Shown here: positions 33,755-43,267 of the stretch, one piece after another | How positions within the stretch are numbered: position 1 is the stretch's first letter | Layout: every line of letters starts with the position of its first letter | Assembly (NCBI GenBank): GCA_965238305.1 | Contig: CBDEHK010000001.1 | Span: 682,001 to 746,000, forward strand | Length of the DNA: 64,000 nucleotides | Source of the DNA: CBDCGJ01 sp965238305 | GTDB taxonomy: Bacteria; Pseudomonadota; Alphaproteobacteria; GCA-2731375 | Direction of reading: 5' to 3' | The notes under the pieces: generated by a model | What the model was told of the DNA's origin: nothing | Database searches by the model: none | What the model saw: only the letters and a program-made list of their open reading frames with translations | Translations under genes and position numbers: made by a program

Positions 33755-35797
33755 CTAAATATCCGGATTTTTCAGCTGCGATGCAAGCGCCTCGGGATCG
33801 GTGATCGGCAGGGAACAGGCGCTGCCGATACAGACATAGGCGGTGGCTTTGCCGTCGATTTGGGTTTTACCGGCGGCGGGGTGTAATTCCGGTAATTTCA
33901 TGCCTTCGTCGATGCGCTGTAGAATGATGTTGGGATTGCCGTCCTGATGAGCAATCCGGCGCAGTTTTTCTGTCGCTTCGCCGTCACCGGGGCCAACAAT
34001 GACCACTTGCACCGCATTCAGATAAAGATCGGCGCTATTCAATAATGTCGTCAGCGGGAAGAAATTGTTTTGTACTTCCGGGGTGAAGGCATCGAACAGG
34101 GCATCGGCCCGCTCGCGATAACTGACGTCTCCGGTCAAATACCAAAGCCGCGCCAGAACCTCACCGGCCAAACCGTTGCCGGATGGGGTCGCTTGATCGT
34201 TGGCGGTGCGTTGCCGCGCGATCAGACCTTCGGCGTCATTGGCGGTGAAATAATAGCCGCCATTGACGTTATCCCAATGATATCGGTCCATTTGCCCGAC
34301 CAAATCTTGGGCCGATTGCAAAAATCGTTCTTCTTCCGTCGCTTGGTAAAGTTTCAGGGCGGCAGTGGCCAAATGGGTATAATCGTCCAACATCGCCAGA
34401 TGTTGGGCTTTGCCGGCGCGGTAGGCATGCAATAGGCGATCGCCATCGCGTAAATTGACGTCAACAAAGTCATAGGCTGCTATTGCAGCGGCAATCCAGG
34501 CGCTTTCGCCATGAGTGGCGCCGGCTTGCGCCAGGGCGGCGATCATCAACCCGTTCCAGTCGGCAAGGATTTTGTCATCCCAGCCGGGGCGCACCCGTTC
34601 GGCCCTTAGAGCGAGTAAAGTTTCACGGCATGCGGCTAATCTTGCTTCCTCTTCATCAGATCTTAAAGAAAGGCTGTTACTTCTATTGAGGATGTTTTGG
34701 CCTTCCCAATTGCCATTTGACGTCACGTTATAGGTATCGTTAAAAAGATTGACGTCAGTATTGAGCGTATGTTCGATGTCGGCAGCGGACCAGACATAAA
34801 ATTTGCCTTCGACGCCTTCGCTATCGGCGTCCAGGCTGCTGGCGAAGGCCCCGCCTTCACCGATCATTTCTCGCATAAGCCATTGAATTGTCTCATATAT
34901 TCTGGCCTTAAAAAGATCGTCGCCGGTTTCGGACCATAGTGACGTCAGTATTTCGACGAGCAGGGCATTGTCGTAGAGCATTTTTTCAAAATGCGGCGCC
35001 AACCATTTTTCGTCGGTCGAATAGCGGGAAAATCCGCCGCCCAGATGATCGTAAATGCCGCCCTGACACATCTGCCTCAGACTGAGCAGGACCGGTTCGG
35101 CCAGTTGTTCGCTGCCGCTGCGCAAATATCCACGCCAGATCGTCCAAAGCGCCGTGGTATGGGGAAATTTTGGTGCCTGACCGATGCCGCCATAGGTCAT
35201 ATCGACATTCTTGACCATATGCATGGCCACTTGGTCGAGTAAATCTGACGTCAATTGCAGCGGCGCGTTCTCTACATTGGGGGTCGAAATTTTTGCGAGG
35301 GCCTCCAACAGGGCCTCTTTGTTCTTGTTCACCGAAGCCGGGTCGGTGCGATAGACTTCAGAAACCCGGCGCAATACGTCGGCAAAACCGGGACGGCCAT
35401 AGGCCGGACGGTCGGGGAAATAAGTGCCGCCCCAAAATGGTTCGCCCGCCGGGGTTAAAAACATCGTCAACGGCCAGCCGCCTTGTTGCCCCATCAGGGC
35501 CAGGGATTGCTGGTAAATTGCATCAATATCCGGGCGTTCTTCGCGGTCGACTTTGATATTGATAAAGAGGTCGTTCATAACTTCAGCGATATCCACAGCT
35601 TCGAAGCTTTCATGGGCCATCACATGGCACCAATGACAGGCTGCATAACCGACGGACAGCAATATTGGCTTTTTTTGTTCTGCCGCGGCCTTTAAAGCCG
35701 CCGGGCCCCAGGGCTGCCAATGCACCGGGTTATCCTGGTGTTGCAGAAGATAGGGGCTGGTTTGATCGGCCAGGTTATTTCGCGCTAATTCGCTCAT
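33755..35797 (-). CDS. YyaL/SSP411-type thioredoxin-domain protein (DUF255)
   Basis: 680 residues. The N-terminal DUF255 thioredoxin-like domain has NPVHWQPWG, CHWCHVMAHESF with its CxxC and FLTPAGEPFWGGTYFP. A long alpha/alpha-barrel region resembling N-acylglucosamine 2-epimerases follows (GIYDHLGGGFSRYSTDEKW, LPHFEKMLYDNALL-like order). A weaker C-terminal part ends with ICIGSACSLP. Orthologues exist from bacteria to humans (SPATA20), with no settled activity. Six TGACGTCA octamers fall inside or just upstream. Confidence 0.92.
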   Translation of the reverse strand: MSELARNNLADQTSPYLLQHQDNPVHWQPWGPAALKAAAEQKKPILLSVGYAACHWCHVMAHESFEAVDIAEVMNDLFINIKVDREERPDIDAIYQQSLALMGQQGGWPLTMFLTPAGEPFWGGTYFPDRPAYGRPGFADVLRRVSEVYRTDPASVNKNKEALLEALAKISTPNVENAPLQLTSDLLDQVAMHMVKNVDMTYGGIGQAPKFPHTTALWTIWRGYLRSGSEQLAEPVLLSLRQMCQGGIYDHLGGGFSRYSTDEKWLAPHFEKMLYDNALLVEILTSLWSETGDDLFKARIYETIQWLMREMIGEGGAFASSLDADSEGVEGKFYVWSAADIEHTLNTDVNLFNDTYNVTSNGNWEGQNILNRSNSLSLRSDEEEARLAACRETLLALRAERVRPGWDDKILADWNGLMIAALAQAGATHGESAWIAAAIAAYDFVDVNLRDGDRLLHAYRAGKAQHLAMLDDYTHLATAALKLYQATEEERFLQSAQDLVGQMDRYHWDNVNGGYYFTANDAEGLIARQRTANDQATPSGNGLAGEVLARLWYLTGDVSYRERADALFDAFTPEVQNNFFPLTTLLNSADLYLNAVQVVIVGPGDGEATEKLRRIAHQDGNPNIILQRIDEGMKLPELHPAAGKTQIDGKATAYVCIGSACSLPITDPEALASQLKNPDI

Positions 35798-35942
35798 CTG
35801 TTATATATCCCAAAAATTGACGTCAAGTATGGTAAATGCTGAATTAACTATATCTGACGATTCCCCGGCTTCTTTTGTCGTCCCGTCTCAGTTATAGTAG
35901 CCCAAGCTAACACGGAGCGAATGGCAAAAGGCAAGGGCGAAT

Positions 35943-36191
35943 ATGAAAGTAAGCATCGACATTGATTGCACTCCCCAGGAAGCGCGGGAATTTCTCGGCT
36001 TGCCGGATGTCAGCGCCATGCAAAATGAGATGATGGCTAAAATTCAGTCGCAGATGGAGGAGGCGGTAAAAGGCGCCTCGCCGGAAGAACTGTTTAAGAC
36101 CTGGTTGCCGGCCGGCTTCGAAAACATGGATGCGATGGGAAAGATGTTCTGGAACGCCGCTGGCTTGAAATCCGGATCCGACAAAGACTGA
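35943..36191 (+). CDS. DUF6489 family small protein
   Basis: 82 residues. MKVSIDIDCTPQEAREFLGLPDV at the start and ELFKTWLPAGFENMDAMGKMFW towards the end are typical of DUF6489, a family confined mainly to Alphaproteobacteria. Function unknown. RBS GGCAAGGGCGA precedes the ATG. It begins a run of plus-strand genes through the 2Fe-2S protein to mnmE. Confidence 0.8.
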   Translation: MKVSIDIDCTPQEAREFLGLPDVSAMQNEMMAKIQSQMEEAVKGASPEELFKTWLPAGFENMDAMGKMFWNAAGLKSGSDKD

Positions 36192-36221
36192 TCGATCACA
36201 CAATAATAGAGAGATGTTCGC

Positions 36222-36590
36222 GTGAGTGACGAAAACGGCTATTACCGTCTGCATATGTTTTGTTGCACCAATATCCGCCCCGACGGCCATCCCCGCGGCT
36301 GCTGTAAAGCGCGCGGTGGCGAGACCTTCCGCAACTATCTAAAAGCGCGGGGCAAAGAACTGGGGCTGACGGATATCCGGATCAATACTTCCGGCTGCCT
36401 CGATCGCTGCGAATTGGGCGCGACCATGGTGATATACCCAGAAGGGACCTGGTATACCTGCCAATCCACCGAGGACGCCGAAGAAATTCTGCAAAGCCAC
36501 ATCATCGGCGGCAAAATCGTGGCGCGCTTGGCCTTATCGACGGCGCAAACCGAACTTCGCTCCGATCAGGTGAGCGCGGCGGCGGAATAG
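36222..36590 (+). CDS. Thioredoxin-like [2Fe-2S] ferredoxin domain protein
   Basis: 122 residues of the (2Fe-2S) ferredoxin-like COG3411 type. The cluster ligands would be Cys residues in MFCCTNIRPDGHPRGCC and SGCLDRCELGATMVIYPEG. GTWYTCQSTEDAEEIL fits the end of the fold. Partner enzyme unknown. It sits 30 bases after the DUF6489 gene and 11 before mnmE, so probably one transcript. Confidence 0.85.
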   Translation: MSDENGYYRLHMFCCTNIRPDGHPRGCCKARGGETFRNYLKARGKELGLTDIRINTSGCLDRCELGATMVIYPEGTWYTCQSTEDAEEILQSHIIGGKIVARLALSTAQTELRSDQVSAAAE

Positions 36591-36601
36591 CCGGCCTGGT
36601 C

Positions 36602-37948
36602 ATGACAACCATCGGCGAAACGATCTTTGCTTTGGCCAGTGGGCGCGGCGTTGCCGGTGTGGCGGTGATCCGGATATCCGGATCGGCGGCATTTTCCGCT
36701 CTTGCCATCCTTACGCCCGGAAAAGAGACCCCACCGCCAAGGCATTTATTGCGGCGCGACCTGGTCGACCCAGAAAGCGGCGAAATCCTTGACCACGGCA
36801 TGGCGGTCTGTTTTCCAAGCCCGGCCAGCTTTACCGGCGAAGATGTGGTGGAACTATCGATCCACGGCGGCCGGGCGATTATTGCGGCGATTTTGGATTG
36901 CTGCGCCAAATTGCCCGGCTTGCGGATGGCAGAGCCGGGAGAGTTTACCAAACGAGCCTTTTTGAACGGCAAGCTCGATCTGCTGGAAGCGGAAGCCTTG
37001 AACGATCTAGTGCAAGCGGAAACCGCGATCCAGCGTCGCCAGGCGATGGGTCAATTTGATGGCCGATTGGGGCAGATCTACGAAGATTGGCGACGCCGCC
37101 TCATAAAACTACTCGCTTATGTGGAAGCGGAGATCGATTTTACCGAAGAAGACCTGCCAAGCGAGCTGGGCCAATCGGTCAGCCAGCCGGTTGCGGAATT
37201 GCGGGCTGAAATGCACAGCCACCTGGCCGACGATCATCGCGGCGAACGCTTACGGGACGGCGTTTCGATTGCCATTTTGGGCGCTCCAAATGTCGGTAAA
37301 TCCAGCTTGCTGAATGCGCTCGCCGATCGGGATGTAGCGATTGTCTCGGAAATCGCCGGCACCACGCGGGATGTGATCGATGTGCATTTGGATTTGGGCG
37401 GCTACCCGGTGATCATCGCCGATACCGCCGGCCTGCGGCAGACGGCCGATCAGATCGAAGACGAAGGTATTCGCCGGGCCTTGGCCCGGGCGGAGGATGC
37501 GGATCTGAACATTTTGTTGACCGATGCCCGGGATCGTGTGGCCGCCTGGCCGCAAGAATTGAACAATATCCCAAAAGAAGACATTATTTTCGTCGTTAAT
37601 AAGGCCGACCTCGTTTCTACAGTTGAAACGCAAGCCACTTTGTGGGAGAAAGCGCCGGTCATTTCAGCGACGACGGGCGCCGGCCTTGACGGGTTGATCG
37701 TTCGATTGAAAGAAGAAGTCGCGGATCGGTTTGGCGGCGGCGAGGCGGTTTGGCTGACCCGTAAACGCCACCGCTATTTGGTCGAAAGCGCGATGACTTC
37801 GTTGGCTCGCGCCGCGCGAGGGGGCGATGTTGAACTGGTGGCGGAAGATCTCCGCCTCGCCGCCCGTGATTTGGGCCGGATAACCGGCCGGGTCGATGTG
37901 GAAGACATCTTGGATGTGATCTTCGCCGAGTTCTGTATCGGGAAATAG
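36602..37948 (+). CDS. mnmE: tRNA modification GTPase MnmE
   Basis: With MnmG it installs the cmnm5 or nm5 group on wobble U34 of certain tRNAs. 448 residues. The N-terminal folate-binding domain (TIFALASGRGVAGVAVIRISG) is followed by the helical domain with the inserted G domain: G1 GAPNVGKSS near 221-229, G2 loop GTTRDV, G3 DTAGLR and G4 NKAD. The conserved FCIGK at the C-terminus carries the functional Cys. It lies immediately before parS site 1. Confidence 0.97.
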   Translation: MTTIGETIFALASGRGVAGVAVIRISGSAAFSALAILTPGKETPPPRHLLRRDLVDPESGEILDHGMAVCFPSPASFTGEDVVELSIHGGRAIIAAILDCCAKLPGLRMAEPGEFTKRAFLNGKLDLLEAEALNDLVQAETAIQRRQAMGQFDGRLGQIYEDWRRRLIKLLAYVEAEIDFTEEDLPSELGQSVSQPVAELRAEMHSHLADDHRGERLRDGVSIAILGAPNVGKSSLLNALADRDVAIVSEIAGTTRDVIDVHLDLGGYPVIIADTAGLRQTADQIEDEGIRRALARAEDADLNILLTDARDRVAAWPQELNNIPKEDIIFVVNKADLVSTVETQATLWEKAPVISATTGAGLDGLIVRLKEEVADRFGGGEAVWLTRKRHRYLVESAMTSLARAARGGDVELVAEDLRLAARDLGRITGRVDVEDILDVIFAEFCIGK

Positions 37949-37966
37949 TTCGCGTAAAGCACCGAC

Positions 37967-37990
37967 AAAATGTTTCACGTGAAACATTTT
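37967..37990. other. parS: parS site 1 (centromere-like ParB target)
   Basis: TGTTTCACGTGAAACA at 37971-37986 is a perfect match to the widely conserved chromosomal parS consensus. The palindrome extends perfectly with AAAA/TTTT to 24 bases (37967-37990). It lies in the 59-base mnmE-mnmG gap, 2.5 kb upstream of parA. Confidence 0.95.
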
Positions 37991-38007
37991 ACCGCGATGG
38001 AGACGAT

Positions 38008-39864
38008 ATGTACGACGTTATAGTCATTGGGGGCGGTCATGCGGGCTGCGAAGCGGCGGCCGCCGCGGCGCGGATTGGCGCCCGCACGTTAATGGTGACC
38101 CATAAGCTTGAGACGATTGGCGAAATGTCCTGCAATCCGGCCATCGGCGGGTTGGGCAAAGGCCATTTGGTGCGCGAGATCGACGCCTTTGACGGGATCA
38201 TGGGGCGCACTGCCGATGCCGCCGGCATCCAGTTTCGATTGCTCAATCGCCGCAAAGGGCCAGCGGTGCAGGGCCCACGGGCTCAGGCGGACCGCAAGCT
38301 TTATCGCCAAGCCATGCAGGCCGAACTGCAAAATACCGAAAACCTGGAGATTCGGGCCGGCGCGGTGGAAGATCTACTGATCCAAGGAAATGTCGTCGGC
38401 GGTGTGGTTTTGGCGGATGGCAGCGAAATTCGCGGCGCCCGGGTGATCCTGACCACCGGGACTTTCCTAAAAGGGTTGATCCATTTGGGTGAGCAGACCT
38501 GGCCGGCTGGCCGGGTCGGCGACGAACCGTCGATTGGCTTGTCGGATCGTCTTTATGCGCTCGATTTGCGCATAGGTCGGCTGAAGACGGGGACGCCGCC
38601 GCGCCTGGACGGCCGGACGATTGACTGGCAGCGGCTGGAAGAACAGCCGGGCGACAATCCGCCGGAACCGTTTTCCTTTCTGACCAGCGAAATCACGACA
38701 CCGCAGATCCCTTGCCATATCACCTGGACCAACGCCGCGGGCCATGACCTCATTCGCGACAATCTGGACCGGGCGCCGATCTATTCCGGTCAGATTGAAG
38801 GGACGGGGCCGCGTTATTGCCCGTCGATTGAAGACAAAGTGGTGCGTTTCGCCGACAAAAACCGCCATCAGATCTTTCTTGAACTGGAAGGTTTGGATGA
38901 TCACACCGTCTATCCCAACGGCATTTCCACTTCGCTGCCGCGCGATGTGCAGGAAAAATTGGTTGCTGGGATCGCCGGATTGGAAAAAGCGACCATTATT
39001 CAGCCTGGATACGCTATCGAATATGATTATGTCGATCCACGCGAACTGCGACCGACCATGGAAGTGCAGAAGATTTCCGGACTTTATCTGGCCGGTCAAA
39101 TCAATGGCACCACTGGTTATGAAGAGGCGGCGGCGCAAGGATTGATGGCGGGCTTGAACGCGGCGATTTCAGTTGGCGGCGGCGACGCGGTCATTTTGGA
39201 CCGGGCGGACGCCTATATCGGCGTCTTGATCGACGACCTCGTTACCCGAGGCGTGGACGAGCCTTATCGTATGTTCACCTCGCGAGCGGAATATCGCCTG
39301 CGTTTGCGAGCGGACAATGCGGATCGGCGGCTCACTCCGAAGGCCATCGCCATCGGCGCGGTCAGCTCTGCGCGCATTTCGGCATTCAGCGAGAAAAACG
39401 GCGCGATTTCCTATTGGCAGGAAGAATTGCAGGGACGAAACGTCACGCCGAACGAAGCCAACCGGCATGGCCTGGAGATCAATCTGGATGGCCGCCGGCG
39501 CAACGGTATGGAGTTGATGGGCTACAGTCAAATCGGTTTTGAAGAGATTTTGCGGATTTGGCCCGATCTGGCGGCGGTGCCGGCGGTGGCGCGGGTGCAA
39601 TTGCAGATCGATGCGCATTATGCCAGCTATCTTGTTCGACAGGACGCAGATGTCGCGGCCTTCCGCAAGGACGAGCAATTGTTATTGCCGACGGATATCG
39701 ATTACGACGATTTTGGCAGTTTATCCAATGAAATGATTGAACGCCTGAAAACCCATCGGCCCCGGACTATCGGACAGGCGGCGCGTATTCCAGGGGTAAC
39801 GCCGGCGGCGGTGTCGATATTATTGGCCCGGGCGCGGCGGCGGACCGACCGAAATGTCGCCTGA
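38008..39864 (+). CDS. mnmG: tRNA uridine-5-carboxymethylaminomethyl modification enzyme MnmG
   Basis: 618-residue FAD enzyme, partner of MnmE. FAD-binding IGGGHAGCEAAAAAAR at residues 6-21, then VQGPRAQADRKLY and ILTTGTFLKGLIHLG. The catalytic Cys region GTGPRYCPSIEDK is near 270. The C-terminal helical domain ends with RIPGVTPAAVSILL and binds MnmE and tRNA. RBS GGAGACG precedes ATG 38008. It overlaps rsmG by 11 bases. Confidence 0.97.
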   Translation: MYDVIVIGGGHAGCEAAAAAARIGARTLMVTHKLETIGEMSCNPAIGGLGKGHLVREIDAFDGIMGRTADAAGIQFRLLNRRKGPAVQGPRAQADRKLYRQAMQAELQNTENLEIRAGAVEDLLIQGNVVGGVVLADGSEIRGARVILTTGTFLKGLIHLGEQTWPAGRVGDEPSIGLSDRLYALDLRIGRLKTGTPPRLDGRTIDWQRLEEQPGDNPPEPFSFLTSEITTPQIPCHITWTNAAGHDLIRDNLDRAPIYSGQIEGTGPRYCPSIEDKVVRFADKNRHQIFLELEGLDDHTVYPNGISTSLPRDVQEKLVAGIAGLEKATIIQPGYAIEYDYVDPRELRPTMEVQKISGLYLAGQINGTTGYEEAAAQGLMAGLNAAISVGGGDAVILDRADAYIGVLIDDLVTRGVDEPYRMFTSRAEYRLRLRADNADRRLTPKAIAIGAVSSARISAFSEKNGAISYWQEELQGRNVTPNEANRHGLEINLDGRRRNGMELMGYSQIGFEEILRIWPDLAAVPAVARVQLQIDAHYASYLVRQDADVAAFRKDEQLLLPTDIDYDDFGSLSNEMIERLKTHRPRTIGQAARIPGVTPAAVSILLARARRRTDRNVA

Positions 39865-40489
39865 TCCGGGGCGAGACGACTTTCTTGCCCTCCAAAATGT
39901 TTCACGTGAAACATTTGAGCGATTGGAAATATACCAGGCGCTGTTAAAAAAGTGGAACCCGCGGATAAATTTGGTCGGGCGCAAAACTTTGGCCGATGTT
40001 TGGCGGCGTCATTTCCTCGATTCGGCGCAACTTGTCGCATTCCTGCCAGATAGCACACAAAATTTGGTCGATTTGGGCAGCGGCGCCGGATTTCCCGGTC
40101 TCGTATTGGCGATGTTAAGACCGGACGTAGCCGTTCACCTGGTCGACAGCGATCAGCGGAAATGTGTTTTCCTGACCGAAGTGGCGCGCCAAACTGGGGT
40201 AAATGTGCAGATCCATGCAGCGCGAATTGAGGCCCTGACGGGCCTGACCGCCGATGTTATCAGTGCCCGCGCGCTCGCCTCGGTCGTCGATCTACTTGAT
40301 CTCAGTACCGGTATCGCGACAAAAAATACGCGATATTTGTTTTTAAAGGGACGAGATATAGATGCGGAATTGACCTTAGCCGCAAAATGTTGGAAAATGA
40401 GCTATCAATTAACGCCTTCAATCGTCGATCCCAAAGGATCGGTATTGCAGATAGATCAGGCGACCCGGATTTCCGACAACGCCTTGTAG
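39854..40489 (+). CDS. rsmG: 16S rRNA (guanine527-N7)-methyltransferase RsmG
   Basis: 211 residues. Rossmann-type methyltransferase: SAM motif DLGSGAGFPGLVLAM near 72-86, and KWNPRINLVGRKTLADVW before it. It methylates G527 of 16S rRNA; loss of it gives low-level streptomycin resistance in other species. The N-terminal codons for NVSRETFERL contain parS site 2. The last third (KNTRYLFLKGRDIDAEL onward) is standard. It starts inside mnmG. Confidence 0.96.
   Translation: MSPDPGRDDFLALQNVSRETFERLEIYQALLKKWNPRINLVGRKTLADVWRRHFLDSAQLVAFLPDSTQNLVDLGSGAGFPGLVLAMLRPDVAVHLVDSDQRKCVFLTEVARQTGVNVQIHAARIEALTGLTADVISARALASVVDLLDLSTGIATKNTRYLFLKGRDIDAELTLAAKCWKMSYQLTPSIVDPKGSVLQIDQATRISDNAL
39895..39916. 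other. parS: parS site 2, inside the rsmG coding start
   Basis: A second perfect TGTTTCACGTGAAACA (39898-39913), with AAA/TTT extending the palindrome. It is translated as part of NVSRETF in RsmG, an arrangement seen in many bacteria. It is 1.9 kb from site 1 and 0.6 kb upstream of parA. Confidence 0.95.
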
Positions 40490-40516
40490 TCAACGGCGTG
40501 CTGAGGAGTATACAAT

Positions 40517-41326
40517 ATGAACGAAGCCCAAGCGCATTCTGGTACACAGCCGCGTATTTTCGCTGTCGCCAACCAAAAAGGTGGTGTTGGCAAAACCACG
40601 ACGGCGATAAATCTGGGTACCGGTCTGGCGGCGGTCGGCAAACGCACGCTTGTTTTCGATCTGGATCCGCAAGGAAATGCCAGCACCGGCTTGGGGATCG
40701 ACCGGGCCCACCGCAAAATCAGCTCTTACGACGTGCTGATGGGCGAGGCCACCATAGAGGCGGCGGCGGTCGACAGCGCCATTCCGAATCTGGCCGTGGT
40801 GCCCTCCAACATCGACTTATCGGGCGCGGAACTGGAATTGGCGAATATGGAGCGCCGCAGTTTCCGCTTGAGAGAAGCCTTGGGCCGGGTCGCCGCGGAC
40901 TATGATTATGTTCTGATCGACTGCCCGCCATCCTTAAATCTTTTAACCGTCAATGCCCTGGTCGCCGCGCAAGCGGTGTTGGTGCCGTTGCAGTGCGAGT
41001 TTTTTGCCCTTGAAGGACTGAGCATGCTGATGCGGACGATCGATCGCATCCGTCATGCCTATAATCCGTCCTTGGAAATGCACGGTGTCGTCCTGACGAT
41101 GTTTGATCGGCGCAACAATTTATCTGACCAAGTTGCGCAGGATGTTCGCAGTCACTTGGGCGACAAGGTTTATGACACCGTCATTCCCCGTAACGTTCGG
41201 GTTTCTGAAGCGCCGTCCCATGGTAAACCGGCGATGCTTTATGATCATCGTTGCACCGGCAGCGTCGCCTATATGAAATTGGCCAGCGAAATGTTGCGGC
41301 GGGAGCGCGCCGCGCTGGCTGCCTGA
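40517..41326 (+). CDS. parA: Chromosome partitioning ATPase ParA
   Basis: 269 residues. The deviant Walker A is NQKGGVGKTTTAINLG near 18-33, followed by DLDPQGNASTGLG and DYVLIDCPPSLN (Walker A' and B). It forms a DNA-bound gradient that pulls ParB-parS complexes. RBS GAGGAG precedes the ATG. Directly followed by parB after 10 bases. Confidence 0.97.
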   Translation: MNEAQAHSGTQPRIFAVANQKGGVGKTTTAINLGTGLAAVGKRTLVFDLDPQGNASTGLGIDRAHRKISSYDVLMGEATIEAAAVDSAIPNLAVVPSNIDLSGAELELANMERRSFRLREALGRVAADYDYVLIDCPPSLNLLTVNALVAAQAVLVPLQCEFFALEGLSMLMRTIDRIRHAYNPSLEMHGVVLTMFDRRNNLSDQVAQDVRSHLGDKVYDTVIPRNVRVSEAPSHGKPAMLYDHRCTGSVAYMKLASEMLRRERAALAA

Positions 41327-41336
41327 GGGTTGATAA

Positions 41337-42215
41337 ATGAGCGATGATAGTGGCAGGCGAAAAGGTTTGGGGCGCGGGCTTTCCGCCCTGATCCAGGACG
41401 AAGGCGAAGATATGGGCGCCATTGATCGCATGCGCGACGCCCGCGAAGTGCCGATTGAGCATATATCTCCAAACCCGTATCAGCCGCGACAGCATTTTAG
41501 CGACGAAAACATGGCCGACCTTGCCGAATCGGTAAAGGAAAAAGGCGTTCTGATCCCAATCCTGGTCCGCCGGGTCGATGAAGATCCGAACAATTACCAA
41601 ATCGTCGCCGGCGAGCGGCGCTGGCGGGCGGCACAATTGGCGCAGCTCCATAACATCCCGGTATTGGTCCGGGATATGGATGATCGGGAAGCGTTGGAAG
41701 TCGCGATCATCGAAAATGTCCAGCGCGAAGACCTTTCGCCGATTGACGAGGCCGGCGGTTATAAACGACTGATGAAAGAATTTGGCTATACCCAAGTCGA
41801 TGTCTCTCAGATGGTCGGCAAAAGCCGCCCGCATGTTGCTAACATGCTGCGTTTGTTGCATTTGCCGCTGCAGGTGCAAAGTTTGCTTGAATCCGGCGAC
41901 CTGACACCTGGTCATGCCCGCACGTTGATCAAGGCAGAAGACCCGGTTGCCATGGCCGAAGAAATCATGCGCAGCGGCCTGAATGTGCGGCAAGCGGAAA
42001 AAGCGACCAAGCGTGACGGCGCCAGCGACGGTGGCCCGCCGGCAAAAGACCCGAATTTGCGCGAGGTCGAGCGCCAATTGGGTGAACGCACCGGTCTCAA
42101 GGTCACGATCACGCAAAAAGGCGAAGGTGGCGAAGTGCGGATTGCTTTCCAGACCCTGGAACAATTCGACGATATCCTGCAGCGTCTTAGTCAACAGCCG
42201 GACCATCACAAATAA
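41337..42215 (+). CDS. parB: Chromosome partitioning protein ParB
   Basis: 292 residues. It begins with GRRKGLGRGLSALI, the ParA-contacting tail. The N-domain has the CTPase motif GERRWRAAQ near 92. HTH SQMVGKSRPHVANMLRLL (about 160-178) reads parS, and a C-terminal dimerisation domain follows. It should load on the two parS sites 2 and 4 kb upstream and slide as a CTP clamp. Convergent with holA across a 20-base gap that holds a TGACGTCA. Confidence 0.97.
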   Translation: MSDDSGRRKGLGRGLSALIQDEGEDMGAIDRMRDAREVPIEHISPNPYQPRQHFSDENMADLAESVKEKGVLIPILVRRVDEDPNNYQIVAGERRWRAAQLAQLHNIPVLVRDMDDREALEVAIIENVQREDLSPIDEAGGYKRLMKEFGYTQVDVSQMVGKSRPHVANMLRLLHLPLQVQSLLESGDLTPGHARTLIKAEDPVAMAEEIMRSGLNVRQAEKATKRDGASDGGPPAKDPNLREVERQLGERTGLKVTITQKGEGGEVRIAFQTLEQFDDILQRLSQQPDHHK

Positions 42216-42235
42216 TCTGACGTCAGTATATCTGG

Positions 42236-43267
42236 TTAGGTACTGCCACGGCCCGCGGCGGCAATGCGCATAAGGGCGCGGCGGCAAATCACCGGTGCCG
42301 GATAGCCGGTACTTTTGCACTCAATTTCCGCATCGCACAGAATTTCCAGGGCCTGGGCCAGACGTTTGCCGCGCCACCGCTGAGATTGCCCGAGAAATGC
42401 CTGTTTATCCTTGAAAAACAGCGGCGGACGCAGGCTTTTTGCCGCTTGATCGACTGACAGGCCGTTATTTCGACCGGCATCCACTAAATGCAACCTTTGG
42501 GCATGGCGGGTTACCGCGATCAATATCGCGATCGGGCTGGTCAAAGCTTGAAATAGTCGGTCGAGAGATTGTTCCAACCTTAGTTGGTCGCCGCCAAAAG
42601 TGGCATAACACACATCGTTCAATTGCAGGCTTTCACCTTCATCGGTGATCTGTGCGGCATCGTCAATTGTGACGTCACGGCCGAGATCTTGAGCATAGAG
42701 CGCGAGTTTCTCCAGTTCGCGCCGCGCCACCTGCCGGTCGTTGCCAAGTTGGCTGGCCAGAAACCCCCGCACCGTGGGGTCCGCCGTGACCCCTTGCGCC
42801 GCCAAAAACGTGCCGACAAACTGTTCCATGCTGGCATGATCATCGGCATAACAGGGGATTGCGGCGGCGCGCGCATGATCTTCGAACAGTTTTCTGATCT
42901 TGTCCCGGGGGGGCAAGTTATCTGACGTCAAAATTATGACCCCATCGCCATCGGTGGCGGACGACAATATATCCGGTAATACCTTAACGATTTGTGCATT
43001 ATTGCCGCGTAACCTGATAATCCGACGGCCGCCCAAAAGCGATCGTGCCTGCACTTCGTCGGCCAGCAGTGACGGTGTTTCTTTGAGGCGCGCTGGTGTG
43101 ACGTCAACTATTTGCAGCGGGTCGGGTTGGTCGCCCAGCAACGCTTGGATAAGGCGCTTGGCGCGTTCTTCCGCCAAACCCTGATTTTCACCATAGATCA
43201 GGATGCCGGCAATTTCCGGCCCGGGCGCTTCGCAAAACCGATCGGCTGATCGCGCGTCGACCTTCAT
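42236..43267 (-). CDS. holA: DNA polymerase III delta subunit
   Basis: 343 residues. Clamp-loader subunit that opens the beta ring. AGILIYGENQGLAEERAKRL near the start, then LLGGRRIIRLRGNN and GDGVIILTSDNLPPRDKIRKLFE, and the C-terminal collar domain with AILIAVTRHAQRLHL. The ATG at 43267 lies 49 bases after the lptE stop; leuS-lptE-holA is the conserved alphaproteobacterial order and is convergent with parB. Confidence 0.93.
   Translation of the reverse strand: MKVDARSADRFCEAPGPEIAGILIYGENQGLAEERAKRLIQALLGDQPDPLQIVDVTPARLKETPSLLADEVQARSLLGGRRIIRLRGNNAQIVKVLPDILSSATDGDGVIILTSDNLPPRDKIRKLFEDHARAAAIPCYADDHASMEQFVGTFLAAQGVTADPTVRGFLASQLGNDRQVARRELEKLALYAQDLGRDVTIDDAAQITDEGESLQLNDVCYATFGGDQLRLEQSLDRLFQALTSPIAILIAVTRHAQRLHLVDAGRNNGLSVDQAAKSLRPPLFFKDKQAFLGQSQRWRGKRLAQALEILCDAEIECKSTGYPAPVICRRALMRIAAAGRGST

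Larger units (their letters stand above)
33147..35825. repeat. Cluster of eight TGACGTCA octamers
   Basis: The palindrome TGACGTCA occurs at 33147, 33260, 34456, 34718, 34750, 34940, 35246 and 35818 (first base). Seven are in codons, read both as x-Asp-Val-x and as Leu/Val-Thr-Ser (with the rare Ser codon TCA). The one at 35818 lies 20 bases upstream of the YyaL-type gene. About one copy is expected in the whole window by base composition. Confidence 0.75.

Noticed and set aside
41181..42320. Long open frame of 379 codons on the minus strand
   Set aside because: It lies antisense to parA/parB, whose products have all family motifs; the frame shows no recognisable domain and is a side effect of codon use.
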